Of a stretch of 64,000 nt of DNA, positions 47,806-60,283 are shown piece after piece. Every line of letters begins with the position of its first letter. The first letter of the stretch is position 1. The notes under the pieces are model-generated. The model was not told where the DNA came from and searched no databases. It saw only the letters and a list, made by a program, of their open reading frames with translations. This DNA is from Odiellus spinosus (taxonomy: Eukaryota > Arthropoda > Arachnida > Opiliones > Phalangiidae): the NCBI GenBank assembly GCA_963920705.1, contig OY987234.1, positions 18,557,794 to 18,621,793 on the forward strand, written 5' to 3'. The position numbers were made by a program, and so were the translations under genes.

Positions 47806-49113
47806 GGCTTATAGGAAAAACATTAGATATTTAGCTCCTGACTGTTGGCTTTCTATGAGTACGAAATTCTTTAACTTTTGATGTTCTAATGGTTAAAAAT
47901 TCAATAAGATGATTGGCCCGAATTTACAATCCTCTGAAATTCAAACTTAACCCAATTTTAGAATTTTGCCTAAAAATTGTGGAAATATTAGTTTTATTCT
48001 TAATTTTGTGCGCATCAGATTCTGAAAATAACTTCTATTCCACGAGAAACTCTCGCGAAAGTATTACTAAAACTTGTTAATTAATTTAAAGACTCTTAAA
48101 ATGAAATAAGAAAAAAAAAGCAATAATTAATACCGGAATTTTATATATGGGAAGTCTTTTTTTCTTTCATTCTTCCAATCTATCTTTTATTTTATTTTTT
48201 TTCTGGTGAAGGGAAGATAAAAAAGAAAAGCGGGGTGGAATTTTCTCTCTTTCTTTTATTTTATAAATGGGAGCTCGAAGGAAACATCATTGTGAGTCGG
48301 AATCAATCGATGAACCGTTAAAAACTTTTCGACTTCCACAAACCATATCACCCCCTCTATCTTTCCTACCCTTTTTTTTATTTTGGGAGGGATAGAAGGA
48401 GGAGAAAAATTGGCTGGCGGCCAAATGTAGTTCATAAACAGTTTTCTGGTTTAATTACAAACCTTGGCTTTCCTTATCTCAACAACGAGTTGAGAAAAAA
48501 TAGAATTTTTCGCCATGGATAAGGTTAGAAAAATGAGGAAAAAATTAAAAAGAAAAGTACAGTTGATCTAATTAAGGTTTTTCCCGGCTCCGCTATAAAA
48601 GAGAAGTCTGAGAGATGAGACTAGCGCGTTTAATTTTTAGATTCTGGCCCTCTTTAATAGTATGTACGCCTTGGGGTGTATAATCTGAATTAAATGGTTG
48701 CCTTTATTTACCCTTGAATCTCCGTATTCACATTTACACGTTGAACGCCTGGATATTTGGAGAGGCTGTACAGTTTACAAAGTATATGAAAAAGAAAAAA
48801 TTCCCGCTAGATACGTTTTAATTAAAAATTTGAACGATTAATTAATCGTTCGTCTAATTAAGCTTAAAAGCCGTTTTGGATTCTTCCTCTTCATCCAACA
48901 TAATTCGTATATACTTTTCCATATATAATTTAGCCCTTCTATAATTTAGCCCTTCTATAAAATAAAATGGATCGATTCTTTTTCCTCTTTCGTTCCTATA
49001 GTTCGCTCCTCTCTTTTCTTTCAAAGTGTCTGCTAAAATAGTTTTAAAGGCTTTTGATTTTTAACTATTTCGTACGTTTTTCGAGCTCCCGATATGGTCT
49101 AGTTCACATTTAA

Positions 49114-49547
49114 AGGGAGAATGCAACCTAATTACAAGTGATTTTTTATCGATTCCTTATCGTTTAAATAGGCCTAATCCACTATTTAAAAAATTTACAA
49201 ACAAATATTAAACTAGAAATAAATTTAAAACTTACCCTGAAAATAGGCTTAGCGGGATTCATTTAGATCCTGAATTGCGTCCGTGTAAGGTCTAGCGATC
49301 AATGAGCAAAGGCCCGTCGTTCACGCGAGATCTCCACGAGACTTACGTCGCGCGCGATTGGTCGCTAGACCTTACACGGGAGGAAATCAGGAGCTCCATG
49401 AATCCCACTAAGCCTATTTTCAGGGTAAGTTTTAAATTCATTTCTAGTTTAATATTTGTTTGTAAATTTTTTCGCTAGTGGATTAGTCCTATTTAAACAA
49501 TAAGGAATCGATAAAAAAATCACTTGTTGTTAGGTTGCATCCGCCCT
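49114..49547. mobile_element. 434-bp near-complete palindrome with TTAA target duplication
   Basis: Flanked by TTAA (49110-49113 and 49548-49551). Ends AGGGAGAATGCAACCTAA and TTAGGTTGCATCCGCCCT. The arms match for most of their length (about 195 bp each), including TAATATTTGTTTGTAAATTT, CCTGAAAATAGGCTTAG and an inner GTGTAAGGTCTAGCG-CAAT pair, leaving a loop of about 40 bases. A TTAA target with AGGG ends fits piggyBac- or Kolobok-type mobilisation; there is no transposase. This is the best-preserved copy of the family. Confidence 0.9.
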
Positions 49548-51489
49548 TTAAGCTTTTTATACTAATGGAATGTTTTTAATTTTTTTTTTAAATAATAATA
49601 ATCTATCATAATCTATTTATGTTCCCAAAATAAATTATGGATAGAAAATATTTAGTTTATCCATGACTTAGGGAACCTCATTCTTAATATTTCGGAATAA
49701 AAACAAAATTATCATCCCGATGTCAAAAAACTGATGTGAACAATTCTTCCGAGACGTTTTTCTTTCCCTCAGAAATCTCACTGACGCTCACTTTCTCTCC
49801 CGTTTTGTAATCGATTTCAGATGGTGACGTGTTTCCCCCCTCTCAGTTTAGCTCCGTTTCTTTCGACGTGATATTTCTTAGCAGTCTTCACTTACCAATA
49901 AGTGCCCTATAGCTCCTTTCTTCGTGCCCCGTGACATTCGTAACTCTTAAAATCCGAGACTTATAATAGATTCTCGTCTCTGTCTAGTTCCAATTCTCTG
50001 TTTACAACAATTGAAGCACGCGTGCGAGCAGTCTTAACAATATAAAAAGGAACTTCTTCCAATGAGAAAATAGCTAGCTATACGATGACACGTGTCTCGG
50101 AATTCCAACGCGTCGAAGCGCTTCTATATCCTCTTTCTTTTTTCTTATCTCTTTATCCATTCCATGTAGAATATTTTTCCCTTTTGTGCACTCAGTTTTA
50201 TCTTTATGGAAACTGCGATAAGTCTGGCATATATACCGATATTTTAAACGCGTATATTTTTCAATAATGATACGAGTAGCGACTGTATGGCGGAGTAATA
50301 CGCGATATTAAACTCCCCAAATAAAAAGTAGTGTCTTCTCTTATATTTTACCATCCTTTTTCCGAATTTATTTCGAGGCGAGCGAAACTTTTCTATTTGG
50401 TTCGATTTCTAACTTGTCAAACTCTCTCTATAGTATATAGGAAGTTTTCTGTTCCCTATCGAATTGAAATAAAGAGGGAGTATATCTCCGCCTACGCCGT
50501 CAAATTCTATATTTGCATCCTCCTCTCTTCTACCGACAATTTTATCTCGTTAAGGGGTTTTGATTCGACCTTCCTACGAATTATATTACGTCCCAATAAC
50601 GGGTATGTTGGACATTAATAAAGAAACTATAGCTCCGGGATATTTTCTGTAAAACGGGGTTCTCATCACCCTTTTCAATTTCTGGTACACATTTTCTATA
50701 TTCATTTATGAACTTTAGAACGAACCCGGTGTTGCTTCCTTTTACTCAATGACTGGGTTACTTAGCTCTTATTATTAGCCTAGATATTTGCTGACTGAAA
50801 ACTCGAAGCGATTCTAGTTTCCCCTCTCCTCTTTTATATCCCAACTAAGCCCTCTTTTCTATCTTAAAGTCAGTTAAAGGGTGAATGAATTATACTTACT
50901 CTGGACTACAAATTATTTTCTGCCAATTCCGAAATTCACCATTAAATATATATACGAAGAAATTAAGTTTGAAATAATTATTTCTATTTAAAGTGAAACT
51001 GTCACTGAGTATATTTTCGGAATTATAGTTAAGTAGTCTATATGTATGCCTCGAGAGTTTCCCCTGTCAATAAGTTCCCGATATAAATATTTGTGATACT
51101 TCATTCTCCCTTTAAGTAGGCTTTGATATTTCCTGCTTTTAAAGCATCCACTGCTATATTCATCCGTCCTCTTCGCGTCGATATATTGCGCATAAAGGGT
51201 TGGAAAAGTTTGTTTATACAAAAAATAAAAATTCATACGTCGCCATACTCTATTTCACCCGCCATAATATGTAAAGTTTGTTCGCGAAGTAAGAGTTAAT
51301 GTTAGATATGAAAGTAAAGGGAAATACTCTGTTCAATTGAATACCATCCCTTTTACGAGCTTACTCTTTTCAACGGTTGTTGACGAATATCGCGATAAAA
51401 GTTCGAAGTACCACTCTCGCTTACTAGAATTCTAAAAAAGGTCATAGTTCGTAGATGTTTACGCATTTTTTATCGAGCATCAGTTTTGT

Positions 51490-51826
51490 CAGAAGGCGAT
51501 GAAACCCTCCTTTGAAGTCTACTACTCTAATGTTCCATATAGCGCTCCTCTCTGTATGGGTAAAATTCACAATTTTACGAGTTAGAAGGGGTCCTACTTC
51601 ATCCCCCCTGTCTACGGAAAATTAGAAATTTTCTCTCTCCACAAACGACGACGTTTTTTTGACGAACTCCAAGGTTTCTAGAGATATTCGCTCGACGAAC
51701 TCCCGCTTCGAAAACATCTACCGTTAGGAGGCGTACGAATCGCGCCTTTTGAGAATAACCCATACAGAGAGGGGTAGACAAGACCCGGGAGTAATAGACT
51801 TCAAAGGAGGGTTTCATCGGCTGATG
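51490..51826. mobile_element. CAGAAGCC-ended MITE, copy 4
   Basis: Perfect 7-bp target duplication GTTTTGT (51483-51489 and 51827-51833). The right end reads CGGCTGATG instead of CGGCTTCTG, so two terminal bases are altered. 337 bp. Confidence 0.94.
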
Positions 51827-51833
51827 GTTTTGT

Positions 51834-54800
51834 ATATTAGATTTGAACGATTTTAACATACCAACCCGATATTAAAAAGCACTCTTAGCTTCTTAAGCCT
51901 TAATCTATATAAAAAAAAAAAAACTGTTTGTACACGCGTTGCTTTGATTAAATCGAATTTAATTTCAGCATCGAATTCGAAACGCAAATACTCGGAGATC
52001 CTTTTGGTTATTATAGGTTTGGTATTCGTGATTGAAATAAGTTTGGAAATATGTTTGTCTATAAATTCTAAAACCAATTTTACACCCTAAAATCGGTTTG
52101 AACCTCAAATATTTTCTTTTCATTTAAAAACGCTGTAAAAATGATAATTTGGTGAAATTTTCTATACGTGGAGCCGCGCCAACTTACGAGTTATGGCAAA
52201 CGCAAATATTTGAAGAGAAATTGGAAAAATCTAAAAATATGCCCTCGAATATCGAGGACTATATTGAAGGGTACACCATCCATATAGGAATAAAATTCAA
52301 ATTCGTATCTTAACCATCTCGAATTTGCATTTCGTTCAACGCTAGACTTTACGGGTTTGTTCAATGTATTCGAAATACTATACGCTATAATATAACGATC
52401 TATCGACCTTATAGAGTACGCGCCTTGAAATATAGGAGTTATCCTACCAAAATATAATACTCTCTCCGCCCATGCAATTGGACGACTTTCTCCCCGTGAT
52501 CTAATTCTATTCTATATGGGTATTATATGAAAAATTCAAAATGGCGTTTTTCGATCTCTTTATTCGCTTTGTCGATCCGTATAGTTCTCAAAAGGGAGTA
52601 AGGGGGATTGATTCTAAAAGGCGAAGGAACCAATGATAGAATCACCCAATTTAAAGGGATACTTGAATACTTCAACGGGAGCGTTAACCCTAGAATCTAC
52701 AAAATCACTTTGTGATTAAGTTTGAGATTAAGTTTGAGATTAGACTCCGTGACAAATGAATGGAGTTATGATAATTTACACTCTGTAGAGAAGAATCTTG
52801 TGGCACGTGCTGATAAAATGATTAAAATATAATATGATAAATACCCAGCTCATCTCGAGATTATTCTCTAGCGCGTGAATTATCAAAACGATGTGATTGG
52901 CCATGGAATTTAATCTCAAAATATCCAAATTAAGATCAAAAAAGAGATTTGACTAAAATTAAACGTATATTTTAGTTTCTACGTACAACGCTTCAAATAA
53001 TAATAATAATAAAAAACATTGTTGGAGCGTTTAAGTATCACTTTAAAAATAAAAGAGAGATAGGAAAAAAGGGAGGAAATGGGGTTTGAAATCAAAATTC
53101 TGGATTTCTAGTTATATAGGAAGCAATGGTGGCCCGGCTAGGGCATTATACGATTTGTGCAGGCGGCGGTTGCGTGATGGAATACATTATCGGCGGACCA
53201 GCCTAGGTTAATCGGTTATCGATACCTCCGCTTCCCTCCTCTTCTAGCTTTCTCCGTATATTTCCCCCTCGAGGCTTTCTCCGCTTATAGCTAACCCAAA
53301 CATCGCTTCGTTGTATGTACGCGGTCTTTTTCTTGGCTCACTGCTCCATTTCGATCGACGCTTGATCTCCTTTCCTATACCTCGCAAAATAGGAATGCTG
53401 TTCGAAATTTCAGCGCTTAAATAAACGTAGCTTTTATGATTTAGGCCTTTTATAACTGAGAGATACAATGAAGCCTGTTTTTTTGTTACATTGTATAATC
53501 TAGTTTTGATATATTCATAGATAGGTGCAGTTTTCAACACGCGGAAAGCTCACCTTCATTCTGATTTGATTTCGGATTGAAATTGCTTAGTTTTGAATTT
53601 TTTTCTCTATGAAAACTCAATTTGATTGGTGAATTAATGGCGTAGGAATTCTCGATATTAAACTGCGTAGAGAAAAAAGTAGTGTTGGTCGATTTTCGGG
53701 CTTTCATCGAGTATGTATTTCCCATCATCGAACCAAACGATGTATTGTTTCCGCGTGTATGTGTGCTGTGATCCATTATTCGGTTAACCCTATTTTTTGC
53801 TCTTTTTTAACCTTAATTCCAAACGCATTCACGCTAGAATATAAAGAAGTCATTTTATTTCAAAAATACAAGATTTTTTTTAGTTTGGCCTAAGAATAGC
53901 CATGCAACCTTTTCTCCCACAAAATACTCTCCGTTTTTTGTTAATTTGGTTTAATATAAGGGAATGAAAAAAATTGAATTATTCTGCTTGGGTTTCTGTA
54001 ACAAAAAGGGTATTGAGATTCTACAATGACTTTACGGGCTTTCATATCATGGGACTTGATGAAATTTAGGTAATTATCTTTTCTAAACCTTGATTTTTTT
54101 TTTTATTTGAAAAAAGGGATTGTATTATAATTTTCTTCATTTTCGAAACTCATATACAAAATGTTCTGAAAGTATTTTTTGCGGTGGATTATGGGATAGA
54201 CGTATTGAAATTCAATAAGAGTATTTTTAATTTTGTTAAGATACTGAGTCCGTGCAGATTAATATTTTATCTCTTTAGGATGGTAAATCTTTAATTAGCT
54301 TTTAATTGAAAAGTCGAAATTGGTCGCCGATAATAGTTTTTTTTCTTGAACTGGGAAGGATTTCCACCTTTTTATATTGCTTATCAATTTCAACATTAAA
54401 ACTTTACTGCACCCTAAAGGTTTGAGCCAGAAATATCCGGTTCCTTTTTATAATACGTTGTCCCCCCCACAATTGTCCCCAGTATAAAGTCCGCTCGTAA
54501 AAGGAATTTCGAGTAAAGGTGTGATTAAGTCTGAGGCCATCATCGAGAACAAAAGAGCGAGCTCTCCCCTAGTTCGATTCTCGCTTTGAGGTTATCCTGT
54601 CGTCGACTGTCTAAGACGCCAACACGTGTTAACCTTTGGTTCCCCCATCTAAGTTACTAGGATAGTAATGTTGAGAATCAGGGCGAAAGGAGGTTAAATC
54701 AGGCAATTACCAGGAAGAGTTAACTATATGACGTTCGGGGGAGTATTAAGAAGGAGAAGCGAATTAGGTTAAAGCGAATGATCGTAACTTTGTTAAGACG

Positions 54801-55670
54801 AGGTTAAAACATACGTGAGGTTTACTCGAAGGCCAAACGACGTCTTCCTCGTCTCTTTTCATCCCTGAATCGGATAACCGACGCGTGGTTTTAATTATGA
54901 AATTAATTAGTTTCTTCCTTCTCTCTGTCGCCTGGTCAAAACATTGATTCTGTCCAGCGTCGCCTCGATCCTCGACCTTTAGCCTTTTCTACGTCGTCCT
55001 CGGGTCTTACGTTTACTCCTAATCAGTTTAACTGTTTAGCGAGTAAGAAGTTAATGTTTCTAATAAACAGTACTATAAACATTAAAAAGGGATCCTACCT
55101 TGACTGTGATAACATGGTCTCAACTTAGCCGACGTATAGGTAACTTCCCCGCGTGCTTTTTGATCATGTGTCTCTCTCTTTTCCTAATTTTTTGACGCCA
55201 CTCATTCGCGAAAGAGAAATTAATTTCCTTTATTAAGGAGCTTGACACTCGCCACTAGGTGCGGATTAAACGATTTATTAGGGTATGAAGAGGAAAAAAA
55301 TTGGGAAAGAGGTTTAGCTTCAATCTTTTCTCAGCATCTGATCACTATCATTATTATACAAGTATATTATAATATATAAAGAGTAGGATCTGTTTTATTT
55401 TGTAGTTTCATGTGGTGTTACAAATATTTGGTTGAAGAAAACTTAAAGAAAATGCTGTTAATTGGATCGAGTTTTTAGTACGGATAATCTGTGATTTAAA
55501 TTAATTAAAGTTAGCTTTCATAGTTAAAATTAACTTCCTTAATAGACTATTAAATCCCCAAATTTAATTTAAAATTAATAGTTTGAACCTTTTAGTTTTC
55601 TTACAAGTATTCGTTTAGGTAACAGAATGAAAGCCCACAAACATGTCTCAATTTCAAATAAGTTTTTGCA
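51834..55670. other. Intronic stretch without recognised exons
   Basis: A-tract at 51910-51922, and a short tandem of AGTTTGAGATTA near 52718-52745. Open frames at 53244-53776 (minus) show no family resemblance. Confidence 0.4.
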
Positions 55671-55674
55671 AAAT

Positions 55675-55730
55675 TAAAGTTCTTTTGATGTTGGTCGGGT
55701 GACCCTGCAACAAACATCAAAAGAACTTTA
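55675..55730. repeat. 56-bp hairpin with perfect 18-bp arms
   Basis: TAAAGTTCTTTTGATGTT (55675-55692) and its exact complement (55713-55730) enclose a 20-base loop with GGGTGACCC. It could be a tiny element or a small structured RNA; the arm is shorter than usual for an animal microRNA precursor. Confidence 0.7.
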
Positions 55731-56786
55731 TTTTTGAAGTGTTTGGGAAATGGAGAACGGGGGTGTTCGTCGCGACGTGATGTTTGACGTATTCCTCTCC
55801 AAAGGCGTTTTGGTCATCTTCCAATTTCTAGCGCGATATACAAAGAATTTCTCCGAGAGTTTTTACCAGAGTTCAACGATATTTTATGTTAAAAAATGAT
55901 TCCCCTAGAAAAACACCGATCTTTGCCTTGATCCGTGGTCGAAACTCGACTTGGAACCGATTCTACTCGTATTTTCAATAACCAGTTTTGACTACGGATC
56001 AAAGTAAAGGCTCTGAAAAAAAACAGATATCCTTTCTTTGATATAAAACACGGCCCTTACCTCGCGTTCTGGTTCGAACTCATCGTGGGAAAAAATACTT
56101 TCATATCTTTTCACTCTTATTTTCTCGACTCTTCTTTCTATCGCCCTGCAAAGAGACTATATTCTAGTCCAAGATCATTTTGCAAAAACTACTTTCATCA
56201 CTGTTAAGTTTATTATTACGTATTTATCCTCCTTAACCTTCTCCATTTTGCAAAATGACAAAATATTCTTGAACAAGAGTACGGTACATATAGACTTTCA
56301 CTTTTATTTTTCGCAAACTTTTTTTCGCCCCTCTCGGTCTATTACCCTCACACTCGCATACACACGGTTTTCTTCTCACCTTTCGGGAATGTGTCATTGC
56401 CATGGTTACCGCGAGATGCAGCCGTTTTTGACATCCGAGAGTTTTTAATAGAGCGAAATATTCAAGCCCCTTGGTCCTTGGCAAAAGACCGGTTTGCGCT
56501 CGCTTGTAGCTGCATTTTATATTCTTTTATCCTTTAAATAAAAAGTTTATACTTAATTTAAAGTTAAAAATAAAATTCTTATGGCTTTTATTTTCAATTT
56601 ATAAGTCAATCTCGCTCTTTACGTAAAAAATCTAATTTTGAAAGAATTTTAATGAAAATTTCTATTAAGCTTTTGATGTTTCAAAAACAGTTTGTATTAC
56701 ATTCGTAACAAATTAATTGGGTTTTTTCCTTGGCTGATCCTGACTTTTTAAACTTTATTTAATTACTAAAAAGGGAAATATAATAC

Positions 56787-57205
56787 CAGAGGTATATAAT
56801 AACCCCCTTCGCGGGGAAGTATGAAAGGTAGGTAAAATCGACGAACAACAAGTGCCCGGCGTAAATCGCGGCGGATCGACACACCGCTTTACTCCCAAAA
56901 AATAGTTACATCATTTTGAACCTCATTAAATTTTCCCTACGCACACTTCCGGAACTCGCGAGCTGAAGTCAACCTTCGACTCCATTTTAACAGACAGCCT
57001 GACTCCTGAGACAGGAAGTTCTAAACACAAATCGAGCCGTCTTGTTTATACAAAGACCATTTACTAGAGTAGCGACATTGAGAAGTCCAGCGCGAGCTAG
57101 TGGCCTAGATAGTCAGCAGCGGGCTCTTGTTGTTCGTGATTTTTAGCATTGGTAGTATAGGGGCTTTCATACTTCCCCCCCGAAGGGGGTTATTATATAC
57201 CTCTG
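56787..57205. mobile_element. 419-bp element with CAGAGGTATATAATAACC ends and 7-bp duplication
   Basis: Terminal inverted repeats of about 42 bp (CAGAGGTATATAATAACC then CCCTTCG-GGGGAAGTATGAAAG) with one or two mismatches. Flanked by a perfect 7-bp duplication ATAATAC (56780-56786 and 57206-57212). The interior is GC-richer than its surroundings and non-coding. The CAG start and 7-bp duplication are shared with the CAGAAGCC family, though internal sequence is unrelated. Confidence 0.9.
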
Positions 57206-57212
57206 ATAATAC

Positions 57213-59008
57213 TATATACGAACTCAAGATGTCACTTCGTTTCCATCTTTTAGACCCCAGAATACAGTTTCTTTGCTTAGATATAAAACAAGTTTTATAC
57301 TATTTACATCACTGTACGAGATATCTTAAATATAGCCAATGTATTTTTTATAATATTATACAATTATGACACTATACTTAACTGCTACGTACTTTTACCA
57401 TTTATAGTTTACAGTAAGGGCAGCAACTGATAGACATTAACGCTTCAAGTATGATTTCGTAAACTCGCTAAAGGTTGAAAGTTAAGCCTTGGAAGATCTG
57501 AAGTGTATATTTTCGGTTTATCATTTTTTTTTTGTCACAGAAAAGTCAATTAACTTTTGAGTCTCAAAAAACGATCCTTATAAAAACTCCGTATGAGTAG
57601 CTGTGGGATATAATTTAGCCCTCGAGGATTTCTGGAGAAACAATTATTTTTAATTAAGAGTAGAAGTAGTAGATGTATATAGCCCTTATACTCCCCATTC
57701 CCTCTTAAGAAGAATAGAGATGGTTTTTTTATTTTTTTCTTCTTCTTTTATCTCAAATTTTTTTTTTTTTTTTTGGTTCTTTATTCTCATCGGGGAACTA
57801 GTCGGCGGTTTTCATCCTAAGATGGCGCGTGACTCGGTTGCCCGCTAGTCAATTAGGCCTAATTACCCGAGGAACGTTGCTTGGATTATGGGCGAGAAAA
57901 CATTCTCACTCGCGAATATCTTCGCCTTAAGGAATGCGAAAAACCTTTTATATATTCTTACCCCCTCCCCAACGAATTGCTTAGGGAAAGGTGGCAAACA
58001 AGACGTCCCATCATACATCTTGCCACGGTTTTAAACTAATTCTGACCCCCAGTATGTATTGAAATTTGAATTCTCTTTGACTTATTAGAATTATGTTTTC
58101 CACATTTCATTGGTAGTGATAAACCTATTTTTCTACGCACTTCTCACGGTTACTAATTTTTATATAGAGACAAATGAGGAGTGGTATTGCATTGCACGGT
58201 CACCTACAATCGTTTATATGTAATAAGGTTATTCAGATTAAATCTTAGATGTTTTACGCGTATTACGTAAATTGATAATTTGACATGCAGGGAGATTTTT
58301 ACCTAAAGGGTTTTTAAAAAACTTACTGAATTATTAAACAGCTCATCTAAAAATATATATTTTTTTTTGTAAATAACTCTTAACCCTAACTCTGTGTACA
58401 GAGTTTTTATAATATAAAATAACCATTAATATAATCCATAGAAAAATGTGGCAGCATCACTTTATTCAACAAACCATAGACAACAAGTAGCTGATAATTT
58501 AAATATCTAAAGTTTCTTGAAACTGCAGCCAATCAGATAAACAGTAGAAAGTTTCCAATATAATCGGTATTCGTAGTTTTGTGTGATTCTGAAAATAAAT
58601 TCAGAAACAGGTCCATTTTTTTTTTTTTTTTTTGCTCCTAGTTTCCCTTTAAGACGAGCTTCTAAATCTGAACTCTCGTCAAGTTTTCTGTTAGGCGCTA
58701 TAAGTTTGGCTCAGGTGATTTCTCTCACAGCCCGACATATCTCAGATATCGTGCACTTTACCGAAAGCGTTTCCGCTTCAGTTGAGCGTCAAATTTAAAG
58801 GGACAATGTAACGCGGGAAATTAATTATTTTAATAGTTATAATAATTACATGTAACTATAACATTAACGTATTTCACATTTTATCATAATCCCTTAATCT
58901 AAAAAACGTAATTATAATCCTCATGTTCATGGTAATTTTTAAGCTATCGGATACACGACGTTTTAATCCCGTATATCCCTTTATTTTCCGCGTCGTTTTC
59001 CAAAACTA
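57213..59008. other. Intronic stretch without recognised exons
   Basis: T-tracts at 57758-57774 and 58617-58634. TTTAAAGGGACAATGTAACG near 58795 resembles the left end of the TTAA hairpin family (AGGGAGAATGCAACC), but no right arm was found. Confidence 0.4.
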
Positions 59009-59197
59009 AAGGTGCCTTCACAATTAGACCCGAGATTTTTGAACACATTCTTGCGTAAAATATAAATTTATTTGAGGACCGATTATTTAAATATTAACAC
59101 CGAATTTATTCGATTATATCTAGACCCTAAACCGAAGAACTAGACGTGTTTTTGAATTAAAATAGGATAATTATAAAGGTTAGTGTCAAGGCACCTC
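59009..59197. mobile_element. TA-flanked MITE with AAGGTGCCTTCACA ends, copy 2
   Basis: AAGGTGCCTTCACA and TGTCAAGGCACCTC are inverted matches, flanked by TA (59007-59008 and 59198-59199). Ends match the element at 45389; the interior is different and shorter. Confidence 0.55.
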
Positions 59198-59592
59198 TAG
59201 GGTTTTTGAGCTCGAAATATAATAGTTCCGTGTATATTCTAAAACCCAATTTATATTTGGCTTCGTATATAAGGCTTTAGGCGGCTTTAAAGCCTCTTGT
59301 AGACTCTTTGAAGATGCGGACTTTACAGTCATTAAAGCTCTACGCGTCTGCCGGAATTACGCGAAGTAGGCGATGGAATATTAAAGCGGCTTCCTCTTCT
59401 GGCTGTTTAAAACCAAGGTCCTTTATCCTCGAGCTCTTTTACTGGAGATTAGCGAAGAGCTATGGGATGCGAAAAGCGGAGAGATATAGTTATAAAACTA
59501 GATACGAGTAGAGAAGACAAATAATAAAAAAAAATGACTGGTGTTTAAATCGGGGTAGCAAATATCAGCAAGTTCCTGCGCCACTATTTAAC

Positions 59593-59639
59593 GACGACTG
59601 AATCCCATTACGAAAGGGGTTTTTCAGTCGTCGTCGTGG
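59593..59639. repeat. Hairpin with ACGACGACTGAA arms
   Basis: ACGACGACTGAA and TTCAGTCGTCGT pair perfectly over 12 bases around a loop that itself can pair CCC with GGG. Isolated; no target duplication. Confidence 0.5.
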
Positions 59640-59948
59640 CCGCGTTAATGGCCTTCCAATGGATATAATTCTTATCCCCCTCTTTACTATTTTGCCTTTA
59701 ATTAAGAAACATTTTTCGCATTTTCCTATTTTATCTCGGAAAACGAAATTAGTACGCTAATTAACTTCTCTAGTATACCATTCTCGAAATTAGATCCGAT
59801 TAAAGAGATGTTTAATCGAATATCGTTATACGGAGATTTTAATTAATTCCCTAGTCGCTTCCTCTCTTATACTTTGATGATATAAATATATTATGTTTGA
59901 GTATTTTTATTTCTGCCCTCCTAGTCTCTTTATTTTTATAACCACAAG

Positions 59949-60283
59949 CAGAAGCCGATGAAACCCTCCTTTGAAGTCTACTACTCCAATGTTCCATATA
60001 GCGCTCCTCTCTGTATGGGTAAAATTCCCAATTTTACGAGTTAGAAGGGGTCCTACTTCATCCCCACTGTCTACGGAAAATTGGAAATTCTCTCTCTCCA
60101 CAAACGACGACGTTTTTGGACGAATTCCAAGGCTGCTAGAGATATTCGCTCGACAACTCCAGATCCGAAAATATCTACCGTTAGGAGGCGTACGAATCGC
60201 GCCTTTTGAGAATAACCCATACAGAGAGGGGTAGACAAGACCCGGGAGTAATAGACTTCAAAGGAGGGTTTCATCGGCTTCTG
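59949..60283. mobile_element. CAGAAGCC-ended MITE, copy 5
   Basis: Perfect 7-bp target duplication CCACAAG (59942-59948 and 60284-60290), full-length terminal inverted repeats, 335 bp. A few internal differences from copies 1, 3 and 4, for example ACTCCAGATCCG in place of ACTCCCGCTCCG. Confidence 0.95.

Noticed and set aside
57127-57369. 80-codon frame as a membrane protein
   Set aside because: Starts inside and crosses the end of the 419-bp transposon; no domain.
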